The notes under the pieces: generated by a model
Databases searched by the model: none
What the model saw: only the letters and a program-made list of their open reading frames with translations
What the model was told of the DNA's origin: nothing
In this document: positions 18,943 to 26,291 of the stretch, piece after piece
How positions within the stretch are numbered: the stretch's first letter is position 1
Layout of the letters: each line of letters begins with the position of its first letter
NCBI RefSeq assembly: GCF_020054945.1
Contig: NZ_JAIHAU010000011.1
Span: 1 to 35,089, forward strand
Length of the DNA stretch: 35,089 nucleotides
Direction of reading: 5' to 3'
Origin: Mahella sp.
GTDB lineage: Bacteria; Bacillota; Clostridia; Mahellales; Mahellaceae
Translations under genes and position numbers: made by a program

Positions 18943-19024
18943 TGTGGATATTGTTAAAAGTTTGTCCGAATCAGCGATTATTAGCATTTTGACCTGTGGA
19001 TAACTTTGTGCATAATGTGGATTA
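18943..19024. promoter_or_regulatory. Three phased DnaA-box-like 9-mers around a promoter
   Basis: TGTGGATAT (18943-18951), TGTGGATAA (18995-19003, exact complement of the consensus TTATCCACA) and TGTGGATTA (19016-19024) lie in one orientation, with start-to-start spacings of 52 and 21 bp, close to five and two helical turns. The second lies in the spacer of the promoter at 18989-19016. Function as DnaA sites is inference; the same 9-mer also occurs by chance in coding sequence in this window. Confidence 0.4.
18989..19016 (+). promoter_or_regulatory. Sigma-A-type promoter for the cysteine desulfurase-like gene
   Basis: TTGACC (18989-18994) and CATAAT (19011-19016), each 5/6 to consensus, separated by 16 bp. 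It is the best promoter match in the 189-bp gap between fhs and the next gene and would give a leader of about 70 nt. Confidence 0.55.
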
Positions 19025-19094
19025 CTTAAAGTTACAGTTAAAGTTAAACATATCTTCTATTGCATGAGCATAGATATGATTATAACTTAAAAGA

Positions 19095-20252
19095 ATGGTG
19101 AATGCTTTGATATATCTCGATAATGCCGCTACATCTTATCCTAAGCCGGAATGCGTATATGAAGCCGTACTCAGGTGTATGAGAGAATACGGGGCAAATC
19201 CCGGCCGCTCAGGCCATAGAATGGCTATTGAGGCAGGCCAAACGATATATAGATGCCGCAAATCATTGGCCGAGTTGTTCAATATACCCGATCCTATTGA
19301 TATAGTATTCACATATAATGCTACCGATGCAATAAACCTAGCTATAAAAGGGTTTATTCACAGCGGCGATCATATAATATCCACATCGATGGAGCACAAT
19401 GCCGTTGCCAGACCGCTTGCGGCACTGAGCGCCCAAGGGGTGGCCGTAAGCTTTGTTCCGTGCAGCGGCGACGGCACATTAAATGCGCCAGATATAGAGC
19501 GTTATATCCGCCATAATACGCGTCTTATAGCGATGACGCATGCATCTAACGTTACGGGCACGATTATGCCAATAAATGAGGTCGGTGAGATAGCTCACAA
19601 GCATGGAATAACATTTCTGGTTGATGCCGCTCAAACGGCGGGCACGTGTGATATAGATGTGTGCAGAATGAATATCGATATGCTGGCATTTCCCGGGCAT
19701 AAGGGGCTCTTAGGTCCACAAGGGACCGGCGGACTGTATATAAAAAAAGGAGTAGAATTGCAACCCTTGAAACAAGGGGGTACCGGAAGCAATTCTGAAA
19801 GCCTTATACAACCGGAGTTTATGCCGGATAAGTTTGAGAGCGGAACGCTCAATACGCCGGGGATAGCCGGTCTGGCGGCGAGTGTCGAATATATCTTGGA
19901 CAAAGGCGTCGACGCCATACATAGGCATGAGACGGATCTGATAAAGCATATGCTCCAAGAGCTGCGCTTTCTAGACGGCATATCCATATACGGTCCGTCA
20001 GATTCCGAAGGCAGGGTGGGCATAATATCGCTCAATATAGAAGGCGTCACAGATGGCGAATTGAGCAACCTTCTGGATCGAGATTATGGTATAGCCACTC
20101 GGGCAGGTTTACATTGCGCTCCGTTGGCGCATAAAACGATCGGCACCATAGATAAAGGTGCCGTGCGGTTCAGCGTAAGTTATTTTAATACGAGAGATGA
20201 TATAGATGCAGCCGTGTCCGCGCTTAAAGAAATAATATATATGAAAGATTAG
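19095..20252 (+). CDS. Cysteine desulfurase family protein (class V aminotransferase fold)
   Basis: PLP enzyme of about 385 residues related to NifS/SufS/CsdA, which take sulfur from cysteine as a persulfide. Features: N-terminal IYLDNAATSYPKP, PLP-contact residues H149 and D177/Q180 (MTHASN, LVDAAQ), Schiff-base lysine K203 in FPGHKGLLGPQG, and catalytic C341 in TRAGLHCAPLAHKTIG. The RAGLHCAPLAH form is typical of a clostridial subgroup annotated simply as cysteine desulfurase family. The start is uncertain: ATG 19095 and a TTG at 19107 (giving IYLDN directly) both have weak ribosome sites. No iscU, sufU or thiI neighbour is present to name the sulfur acceptor. Confidence 0.9.
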   Translation: MVNALIYLDNAATSYPKPECVYEAVLRCMREYGANPGRSGHRMAIEAGQTIYRCRKSLAELFNIPDPIDIVFTYNATDAINLAIKGFIHSGDHIISTSMEHNAVARPLAALSAQGVAVSFVPCSGDGTLNAPDIERYIRHNTRLIAMTHASNVTGTIMPINEVGEIAHKHGITFLVDAAQTAGTCDIDVCRMNIDMLAFPGHKGLLGPQGTGGLYIKKGVELQPLKQGGTGSNSESLIQPEFMPDKFESGTLNTPGIAGLAASVEYILDKGVDAIHRHETDLIKHMLQELRFLDGISIYGPSDSEGRVGIISLNIEGVTDGELSNLLDRDYGIATRAGLHCAPLAHKTIGTIDKGAVRFSVSYFNTRDDIDAAVSALKEIIYMKD

Positions 20253-20297
20253 TTCATATCCTATTAAAAAACATGTGCTTCAACGTCAAATAAACTG

Positions 20298-20326
20298 TTG
20301 ACTTCTAACCAAATTGGTGATAAGCT
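20298..20326 (+). promoter_or_regulatory. Promoter with internal palindrome before the ROK regulator
   Basis: TTGACT (20298-20303, 5/6) and a weak -10 TAAGCT (20321-20326) with a 17-bp spacer. The spacer contains the perfect palindrome ACCAAATTGGT (20308-20318), well placed for a repressor operator, possibly autoregulation by the ROK protein encoded next. Confidence 0.4.
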
Positions 20327-20352
20327 ATGCTGTGGAATATGGAGTGATGCTG

Positions 20353-21609
20353 ATGCGGAAAGCTGTTGACATTTTTGATTTAATGCGAGATACTGCGAAA
20401 ATTAAGGTGTATGAGATCATAAGGGAATACGGGCCGATCACGCGGGCAGAGATCAAACATATAACCGGAATGAAATTAACTACATTATCGCGCATATTGG
20501 ATGAATTATCTGATAAAGGGCTCATAATGCAGACCGGTTTTGATGTATCGGGCGGAGGTCGGAGGCCGGTGCTTTTTGCCATAGTGCCGTCGTTCGCTTA
20601 CGCCGTAGGTATAGATATATCGCGCACATACACCAAAGCGGCGCTGTTTGATATGGCATTAAAAATGGTCGACAGCTATACTATGGACATGGACGAAAGC
20701 TGCACGCCTCAGAGCGTTATCGAACGGCTGGCAGCTTGGTTAGACGGTACGGCGGTGGATAAAGATCGCGTCCTGGGTATAGGCATTGGAACGGTCGGTT
20801 CCATAACGCCGGACGGTATTATGAAACATTCGCGTGACTTTCCATCTCGCGGATGGGATATGGTTCCGATAAAGCATATGATGGAAACATATACCGGTCT
20901 GCCCGTTGTAGTGGCCAATGGTGCGGATTGTGCGGTCATGGGTGAATATTCATGCGGTAAAGCAGCAAAGCGCTCCGGTGTAATAGCGTATATAATAATA
21001 GGCATAGGCATACGCTGTGGAATTATGGTAGACGGTGCTGTAGTGAGCGGGCTCAACGAGCAAGAAGATGCTTTTGGGCATATGGTAGTGGATATAGACG
21101 GTAAACTGTGCGGTTGCGGCAATTACGGCTGCCTTGAAACGTACTGCTCGATACCAGCTATTATGACGTCCTATGCATCGCATATAAAGAAATACCGCTC
21201 CAATGACGATTTGCCGCTATCGCGTTTGGTTTTTCGAGATTTTTGCGCAGCTTTGGAGAAAGGCGACGAAATAGCCTTGCGCGTGGCCGACGATTCTGCC
21301 GCGTACCTTGCGGCCGGCTTGGCGAATTTTGCTCGTCTGTTAAATCCGCAGCTTATAATGTTAGGCGGGCCGCTTATAAACGATTGCCATCGAATATATG
21401 ACGTTGCGGTCGAAATGGCCTATAAACGATTGTATGGGAATGGTAGCGTTAAAACCCATATTTTCGACGAGGGTTTGTTGTCCAACCAAGCCGTATGCAC
21501 AGGTGCCGCTGCTATGATAATAAATACAACGCTCTATCGTTCCGGGGCCAATGCAATGCGCGAATCACGCGACAATACAAACAGATTGTCGCGGATAAAA
21601 TTAAGTTAA
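20353..21609 (+). CDS. ROK-family transcriptional regulator with degenerate kinase site
   Basis: A 418-residue NagC/XylR-type protein: an N-terminal winged helix-turn-helix (about 15-75, ending GGGRRPVLF) and a ROK sugar-kinase-like domain (VGIDIS, GIGIGTVGSITPDG). The zinc site is intact: H243 with C253, C255 and C260 in CGCGNYGCLE. Catalysis looks lost: the usual Asp of the NDA motif is G190 (VVVANGAD) and the Glu of ExGH is A240 (DAFGH). It is thus a ligand-sensing regulator, not a kinase. GGAG at 20341-20344 favours ATG 20353 over ATG 20347. It is followed after 21 bp by two transporter genes, which may be its targets; the ligand is unknown. Confidence 0.88.
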   Translation: MRKAVDIFDLMRDTAKIKVYEIIREYGPITRAEIKHITGMKLTTLSRILDELSDKGLIMQTGFDVSGGGRRPVLFAIVPSFAYAVGIDISRTYTKAALFDMALKMVDSYTMDMDESCTPQSVIERLAAWLDGTAVDKDRVLGIGIGTVGSITPDGIMKHSRDFPSRGWDMVPIKHMMETYTGLPVVVANGADCAVMGEYSCGKAAKRSGVIAYIIIGIGIRCGIMVDGAVVSGLNEQEDAFGHMVVDIDGKLCGCGNYGCLETYCSIPAIMTSYASHIKKYRSNDDLPLSRLVFRDFCAALEKGDEIALRVADDSAAYLAAGLANFARLLNPQLIMLGGPLINDCHRIYDVAVEMAYKRLYGNGSVKTHIFDEGLLSNQAVCTGAAAMIINTTLYRSGANAMRESRDNTNRLSRIKLS

Positions 21610-21630
21610 TGGAATGGAAAGGATATTATA

Positions 21631-22242
21631 ATGGATGATAAAACACGGTCTATAGATTTTAAGATGCTTTGGGTTCTTTTTATAACGTTTTTTAAGATAG
21701 GAGCATTTACATTTGGCGGCGGCTATGCCATGATACCTCTGATAGAGAGGGAAATGGTGGAAGGCAAAGGGTGGATAAGCAGGGAGGATATAGTCGATAT
21801 ATTAGCGGTATCACAATCGTTGCCCGGTGCCATAGCCATAAACTCCGCTACTTTTATAGGCTATAAGATAGCAGGTGTATCGGGTGCGATATCGGCGACA
21901 TTAGGCGTCATACTGCCGTCGGTAATAGTGATCACAATTATCGCATCTATTTTTGTGGCTTTTAAGGAGAATATGATCGTGCAAAAGGTATTCGCCGGCA
22001 TAAGGTCTGCCGTAGTGGCGCTGATAGCCGTAGCGGCATGGAATATAGGCAAAAGCTCTGTTAAAGACTTTACCGGCCTTATTATAGCTGTCGGTGCCTT
22101 TATAGCTTCGGCCATATTCGACGTACATGCCGTATATATAATATTGATCGGCATAATGCTTGGGATTATATTGCAGGGCATAAATACCAGAAAGATCATT
22201 CAGCGAACTTATAGCAACGATAATCATGCTGGAAAGGAATAA
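21631..22242 (+). CDS. Chromate transporter-type membrane protein, first half (CHR family)
   Basis: A 203-residue short-chain CHR family protein, homologous to one half of ChrA. Motifs: FFKIGAFTFGGGYAMIPLIE near the N-terminus, SLPGAIAINSATFIGYKIAG in the middle, then several hydrophobic helices and a polar tail. Short CHR proteins work as pairs, and the second half is encoded 6 bp downstream. Chromate efflux has been shown for some pairs; the physiological substrate in anaerobes is not established. Ribosome site GGAAAGGA precedes ATG 21631. Probably cotranscribed with the ROK gene. Confidence 0.9.
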   Translation: MDDKTRSIDFKMLWVLFITFFKIGAFTFGGGYAMIPLIEREMVEGKGWISREDIVDILAVSQSLPGAIAINSATFIGYKIAGVSGAISATLGVILPSVIVITIIASIFVAFKENMIVQKVFAGIRSAVVALIAVAAWNIGKSSVKDFTGLIIAVGAFIASAIFDVHAVYIILIGIMLGIILQGINTRKIIQRTYSNDNHAGKE

Positions 22243-22248
22243 TATAAG

Positions 22249-22836
22249 ATGGATATCACAACGATTATTCAATTGGTCACGACCTTTTTTAAGATAGGTT
22301 TATTCAGCTTTGGCGGCGGTTATGCTATGATACCCCTTATGGCAAAGGAGATAGAGGGACATGCATGGCTGACGGCACAGGAATTTGCCGATATAATAGC
22401 TATAGCAGAAATGACGCCCGGCCCTATTGCGGTGAATTCGGCAACATTTACCGGTTATCAGACTGCAGGCATAATAGGCGGTTTGGTGGCCACTTTCGGC
22501 GTAGCTTTGCCATCGTTCATTATAGCTACTATCGTATCGCACTTTTTTATACAATTTCAGCATCATCCGTTGGTTCAAAACGCGTTTTATGGTATACGTC
22601 CGGTGGTGACAGGGCTTATAGCCGCTGCTGCCGTAGCCATCGCTCAGACGTCGATATTTACAGGCGCTCTCACGCCGCAACTGCTTATCGGTATATTTAC
22701 GCATCCATTACAATACATAGATGTTAAAAGCCTGGTCATATTTATGGGTTCGCTTGCTGCGCTCATTTGGTGGAAGAAACTGCATCCTATATTGCTCCTA
22801 GCTATAGCCGGTTTGGTGGGGGCTATTATATTTTAG
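22249..22836 (+). CDS. Chromate transporter-type membrane protein, second half (CHR family)
   Basis: A 195-residue partner of the preceding protein, with the same fold: FFKIGLFSFGGGYAMIPLM, then EMTPGPIAVNSATFTGYQTAG and hydrophobic helices to the C-terminus. The two share the FGGGYAMIPL and the P-G-x-I-A-x-N-S-A-T-F signature but differ elsewhere, as expected for an antiparallel heterodimer produced by gene duplication. The ribosome site (GAAAGGA) lies inside the end of the first gene. No terminator is evident after the stop. Confidence 0.9.
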   Translation: MDITTIIQLVTTFFKIGLFSFGGGYAMIPLMAKEIEGHAWLTAQEFADIIAIAEMTPGPIAVNSATFTGYQTAGIIGGLVATFGVALPSFIIATIVSHFFIQFQHHPLVQNAFYGIRPVVTGLIAAAAVAIAQTSIFTGALTPQLLIGIFTHPLQYIDVKSLVIFMGSLAALIWWKKLHPILLLAIAGLVGAIIF

Positions 22837-22839
22837 GCT

Positions 22840-23016
22840 ATGGCCACTGTTCAGATACCATATGTGACTGTTTATCCGGCTTGGCAACGGATTAGCCTCA
22901 GGCTTATTTCCAGAAGCCTTAATACATATGTTGAGCGGGCTTTTGAAGCATGGGACCACAGCCATAGTGAGGTATATATGAATTTACAACAGCACGAATT
23001 GCAGGGGCTGCTTTGA
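22840..23016 (+). CDS. Possible 58-residue protein, unrecognised
   Basis: Open frame starting 3 bp after the second transporter stop, so translation could be coupled. The peptide begins MATVQIPYVTVYPAWQRISL and ends NLQQHELQGLL; it has no membrane segment or known motif. Isoleucine codons include ATT, and Leu CTT/CTC are frequent, unlike the ATA-rich and TTG-rich neighbours, which argues against a native gene. No Shine-Dalgarno sequence lies at useful spacing. It may be chance or a gene fragment. Confidence 0.2.
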   Translation: MATVQIPYVTVYPAWQRISLRLISRSLNTYVERAFEAWDHSHSEVYMNLQQHELQGLL

Positions 23017-23064
23017 AAATGCTTGAAAAAATGAGGTTGGTGATATAAAATTAAACAGTAATAA

Positions 23065-23093
23065 TTGATAAAGATGAGGATATTATTTATGAT
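23065..23093 (+). promoter_or_regulatory. Sigma-A-type promoter for the SpoB/DcuS-like kinase gene
   Basis: TTGATA (23065-23070, 5/6) and TATGAT (23088-23093, 5/6) separated by exactly 17 bp. It would give a leader of about 95 nt before the GTG start at 23194. Confidence 0.55.
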
Positions 23094-23193
23094 GGATGAG
23101 TGCAGCATGGCTTTCATATTCAAACAATGTTTGGGAAAAGATGTAGACCGAGCATTTTGTAAAATATACTGATGACAACAAAGGGGTATCGCT

Positions 23194-24048
23194 GTGAAAA
23201 TAAAGACGCCGAAATTTAGAGGTGTCATTCTAACTGCTTTTATAGTTATAGTGAGCATGGCCCTTATTGTGCTCGGCTTTTTAAACCTTAAAAATTGCGA
23301 TAATACTTTCGGCGGTATATTTATAGCTTTGACAGTGGCTATTTTGACTATAAGCGTTACCTTATCATGTTATATAATATGGAAGCTGGTTAAAGATGCA
23401 GATGACGCGGATAATTATAAAGCCCGAGTAAATGACTATGAACAGATCATAACCGAATTGCGTGCTCAGCGCCATGATTTTCAAAATCATTTAGCGGTCA
23501 TATCCACATTGCTTCAAATGGGAGCCTATGACAATGCTATGCAATATATGAGCAATATGTTAAGCGACGTAAACAGTTTATTCAACGTAGGAACGCTAAA
23601 AAAACCGGAAATAGCGGCAGTACTTATTAGTAAGATAGATGAAGCCCATAAAAAGGGCATAGATGTAGAACTGGACATCACGGCTTCGCTGGAGGACGTT
23701 CAAGCTAGCGCAGTAGATATTGTCAGGATATTATCAAATTTGATGGATAATGCTATCTATGAACTATCCCATCAACCATCACCACATAAAAAGCTTTTCG
23801 TATCTATAAAAGAAAATGAGCTATACGCTATATTTGCAGTCATAAACAATATCCCTGTTATTCCGTCGGATATCAGAGAAAGAATATGGCAAAAAGGTTT
23901 TACAACAAAAGGCCATAACGGCGAAGGTTTGGGCTTATATGTGATAAAGAAATTAGTAGATAAAAATGGAGGCCGGATATTGTTCAATAGCGATGAGCAA
24001 AATGGCACAGTGTTTCAGATAATGTTGCCGCTTTCCCAAAATATATAG
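23194..24048 (+). CDS. Membrane sensor histidine kinase with SpoB/DcuS-like phosphoacceptor
   Basis: A 284-residue kinase with two transmembrane helices (about 11-31 and 40-64) and almost no extracellular loop, so it probably senses membrane-borne or intracellular signals or a partner protein. The dimerisation helix has RHDFQNHL (H94), typical of the SPOB_a-like group that includes DcuS/CitA and AgrC. The ATPase domain has the N box NLMDNAIYEL (N186) and GEGLGLYVIKKLV; the G1 Asp position reads NNIP, an Asn substitution seen in some members. GTG 23194 follows AAAGGGG. Kinases of this class usually pair with LytTR or CitB-type regulators, but the next gene is OmpR-type. Confidence 0.85.
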   Translation: MKIKTPKFRGVILTAFIVIVSMALIVLGFLNLKNCDNTFGGIFIALTVAILTISVTLSCYIIWKLVKDADDADNYKARVNDYEQIITELRAQRHDFQNHLAVISTLLQMGAYDNAMQYMSNMLSDVNSLFNVGTLKKPEIAAVLISKIDEAHKKGIDVELDITASLEDVQASAVDIVRILSNLMDNAIYELSHQPSPHKKLFVSIKENELYAIFAVINNIPVIPSDIRERIWQKGFTTKGHNGEGLGLYVIKKLVDKNGGRILFNSDEQNGTVFQIMLPLSQNI

Positions 24049-24068
24049 ATTATCATCGCTAAATGATG

Positions 24069-24074
24069 TATAAT
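24069..24074 (+). promoter_or_regulatory. Possible -10 element before the response regulator
   Basis: A perfect TATAAT lies 35 bp before the TTG start at 24109, in the 60-bp gap after the first kinase. No good -35 is found at 16-18 bp (TAGATT at 24046-24051 is poor), so this would be a weak or activated promoter. Confidence 0.3.
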
Positions 24075-24108
24075 ACAGTATATACATTATATGAAGGTGG
24101 TTAATATC

Positions 24109-24798
24109 TTGGCCAAAAAGATACTTATAATAGATGATGAACGCATTATGGTCAAAGGCTTGAAATTTAGTTTAGAACAGGATGGCTACGAGACCGATGC
24201 GGCTTATGACGGCGAAGAAGGTTTGAATAAGGCGTTAAACGAGCATTATGATCTCATAATATTGGATATAATGTTGCCTAAAATAAACGGGTTGGAAGTT
24301 TGCAGACAAGTGAGGGAGCAATCATCTGTTCCTATTATTATGCTGACAGCTAAAGGCGATGACATGGATAAAATACTTGGATTGGAATATGGCGCCGATG
24401 ATTATTTAGCCAAGCCGTTTAATATACTGGAATTGAAAGCCAGGGTAAAAGCTATATTTCGAAGGCTTGATTTGGCAAATCCTAAGAAAAATGATAAGTA
24501 TTTGAAAATAAAAAATTTAACTATAAATTTTGAAAATCGGACAGTATTGGTGGATGGCCGAGACGCTAATTTGACAGCAAAAGAATTTGATTTGCTCGAA
24601 GTATTGGTAACTGGGAGAGGTAAGATTTTCAGCAGAGAGCAATTGCTCGAAACAGTTTGGAAATATGATTATTTGGGCGATCTTAGAACAGTGGATGTGC
24701 ATATAAGACGCTTGAGGGAGAAATTGGAGAAAAATCCGAGTCAGCCCGAGCTTATTTTTACCAAATGGGGAGTGGGCTATTATTTTGCTCAGGAATAA
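24109..24798 (+). CDS. OmpR/PhoB-type response regulator
   Basis: DNA-binding regulator of 229 residues. Receiver: D9-D10, phosphoacceptor D53 in LIILDIMLPKINGLEV, T80 and K102 in LAKPF. Effector: winged helix with LTAKEFDLLEVLV, SREQLLETVW and RTVDVHIRRLREKL, the PhoB/WalR pattern. TTG 24109 is preferred because AAGGTGG (24094-24100) lies 8 bp upstream; the alternative ATG 24091 overlaps that site. Its end overlaps the kinase gene at 24785 by 14 bp, so the two form a classical pair. Candidate target: direct repeats upstream of the lipoprotein gene at 26292. Confidence 0.93.
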   Translation: MAKKILIIDDERIMVKGLKFSLEQDGYETDAAYDGEEGLNKALNEHYDLIILDIMLPKINGLEVCRQVREQSSVPIIMLTAKGDDMDKILGLEYGADDYLAKPFNILELKARVKAIFRRLDLANPKKNDKYLKIKNLTINFENRTVLVDGRDANLTAKEFDLLEVLVTGRGKIFSREQLLETVWKYDYLGDLRTVDVHIRRLREKLEKNPSQPELIFTKWGVGYYFAQE

Positions 24799-26212
24799 AC
24801 ATATACGTTTACGTCCGGTAAGTTTGCGATGGCAGATATCGGTTTCATATTTTGTTATAATAGCCATCTCGTTTACGATGCTCAATATAGCGGTGGTAAA
24901 TATATTGGAGCAAAATTATATTTCGTCAAGGAAAACCACCTTAATAAAGCAGGCTAATATAATATCGGTGGTGTCCGCGGGCTATCTGCAGGATGCCAAT
25001 CCGTATATAAATAATGTGATATCGGATTTCAGCGATAGCTTGAGCGCTAGGATACTCATATTAAACCATAGGGGGACGGTGGTGGCGGATTCATTCAACG
25101 ACATAAATATCCTTAACCGCACGTTGAACCATCAAGAGGTTTTGGAAGCCCTAAAAGGAGAGAGCGTAAGCCAACAATATTATTTGCCCGAGGGACAATG
25201 GGTCATGTATTCCACAGCACCTATAACCGCCGACGGCGATATCATAGGGGTGGTGTTCATATCCTCTTCCCTTGCAGATATATATGATTCAATTTCACAG
25301 GTACGGAGCAGATTGTTGGTCTATTCTGTATTCTTAGCGGTAGCTATAGCGTTGTTCAGTTACTTTATATCGGGATTTGTAGCCAAACCCATAAAAGATA
25401 TAACCGATGTTATACGAGAGATGGGGCGCGGTCATCTGCGCCAAAGGGTAAAGGTCAACGGTAGCAGGGAGATTATAGAGCTCGGCAATGCCTTTAATGT
25501 TATGAGCCAGCGCGTTGAAAGTCTGGATAAGGCCCGATCGGAGTTTGTGGCCAACGCGTCACATGAATTAAAAACGCCCTTAAGCTCGATAAAGGTATTG
25601 GCACAGTCGCTTGTTCAAAATCCGGACGCCGGCTTGGACGTATATAAAGAATTTATGCATGATATAGATTCAGAGATAGATAGGATGAGCAATATCATAA
25701 ATGATTTGCTTACGTTGGTTCAGTTGGATAAAGACAAGCCCCAAATAACATATGGCGATGTGGATTTGGATAAATTGATAAATGAAACGTTGAAAGTATT
25801 GAGGCCGTTAGCGGCTGCTAAAAATATAAAATTGAACTATAGATGTGAAGAAGGCGCGTACATTAAGGGAGATGCACCTAAGTTAAAGCAGATGCTTATA
25901 AACTTAATAGACAATGCATTAAAGTATACGCCGGCGGGCGGCAGTGTGGATGTGCGCTTATACAAGAAGGACGGCAGGGCGTTGATAGAAGTTGCGGATA
26001 ACGGCATTGGCATACCGGAAGCCGATCTGCCCTATATATTTGATCGTTTTTATAGGGTGGACAAGGCCAGATCCAGATCTACGGGAGGGACAGGCCTCGG
26101 CTTGTCTATAGCACAGAAGATAGTTTACCTGCATAATGGTACTATAAACGTTGAGAGCAATGAAGGGGAGGGTACGCGTTTTTTTATAGAATTACCCATA
26201 GATATCGGCTAG
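24785..26212 (+). CDS. HAMP-HisKA sensor histidine kinase (WalK/PhoR/MtrB-like layout)
   Basis: A 475-residue kinase: transmembrane helices at about 17-40 and 178-200 bound an extracellular sensor of about 135 residues; then HAMP (about 200-250), HisKA with H260 in ANASHELKTPLSS, and HATPase with NLIDNALKYTP (N box), DNGIGIP (G1), FDRFYRVDKARS (F box) and GGTGLGLSIAQKIV (G2). All catalytic boxes are intact. The start is TTG 24785, inside the regulator gene; GGGGAGTGGG lies somewhat far upstream, so coupling is likely. It is followed after 79 bp by a GerMN lipoprotein gene, the order seen for MtrA-MtrB-LpqB in actinobacteria. Confidence 0.93.
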   Translation: MLRNKHIRLRPVSLRWQISVSYFVIIAISFTMLNIAVVNILEQNYISSRKTTLIKQANIISVVSAGYLQDANPYINNVISDFSDSLSARILILNHRGTVVADSFNDINILNRTLNHQEVLEALKGESVSQQYYLPEGQWVMYSTAPITADGDIIGVVFISSSLADIYDSISQVRSRLLVYSVFLAVAIALFSYFISGFVAKPIKDITDVIREMGRGHLRQRVKVNGSREIIELGNAFNVMSQRVESLDKARSEFVANASHELKTPLSSIKVLAQSLVQNPDAGLDVYKEFMHDIDSEIDRMSNIINDLLTLVQLDKDKPQITYGDVDLDKLINETLKVLRPLAAAKNIKLNYRCEEGAYIKGDAPKLKQMLINLIDNALKYTPAGGSVDVRLYKKDGRALIEVADNGIGIPEADLPYIFDRFYRVDKARSRSTGGTGLGLSIAQKIVYLHNGTINVESNEGEGTRFFIELPIDIG

Positions 26213-26225
26213 ATTTAATGAAAAC

Positions 26226-26268
26226 GTTAAAAATGCTTAAAACATTTGTAAAGAATCAGGCGTATAAT
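26226..26268 (+). promoter_or_regulatory. Direct repeats upstream of a -10 element before the first GerMN lipoprotein
   Basis: GTTAAA (26226-26231), CTTAAA (26236-26241) and TGTAAA (26247-26252) recur at 10-11 bp, followed by a perfect TATAAT at 26263-26268. There is no good -35. Tandem TT-A-A/C-A repeats one helical turn apart are the usual binding pattern of PhoP/OmpR-type regulators, so activation by the regulator encoded at 24109 is a reasonable guess. Confidence 0.4.
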
Positions 26269-26291
26269 AATGGCGGAAGGAGTGGACGCAG

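Larger units (their letters stand above)
22837..23193. other. 357-bp gap with weak coding evidence and a promoter
   Basis: Between the second transporter gene and the kinase. It holds a 58-residue open frame (22840-23016), a small hairpin AGGCTT-N8-AAGCCT (22900-22919) lacking a U-tract, and a good promoter at 23065-23093. No RNA gene, insertion-sequence end or extended homology is recognised. The stretch could be the remnant of a lost gene. Confidence 0.5.

Noticed and set aside
22900-22919. Hairpin AGGCTT-N8-AAGCCT as terminator
   Set aside because: Short stem and no U-tract behind it.
23089-23172. 27-residue frame after the transporter genes
   Set aside because: Its start overlaps the -10 of the better-supported promoter, so it would not be transcribed from there; no motif.
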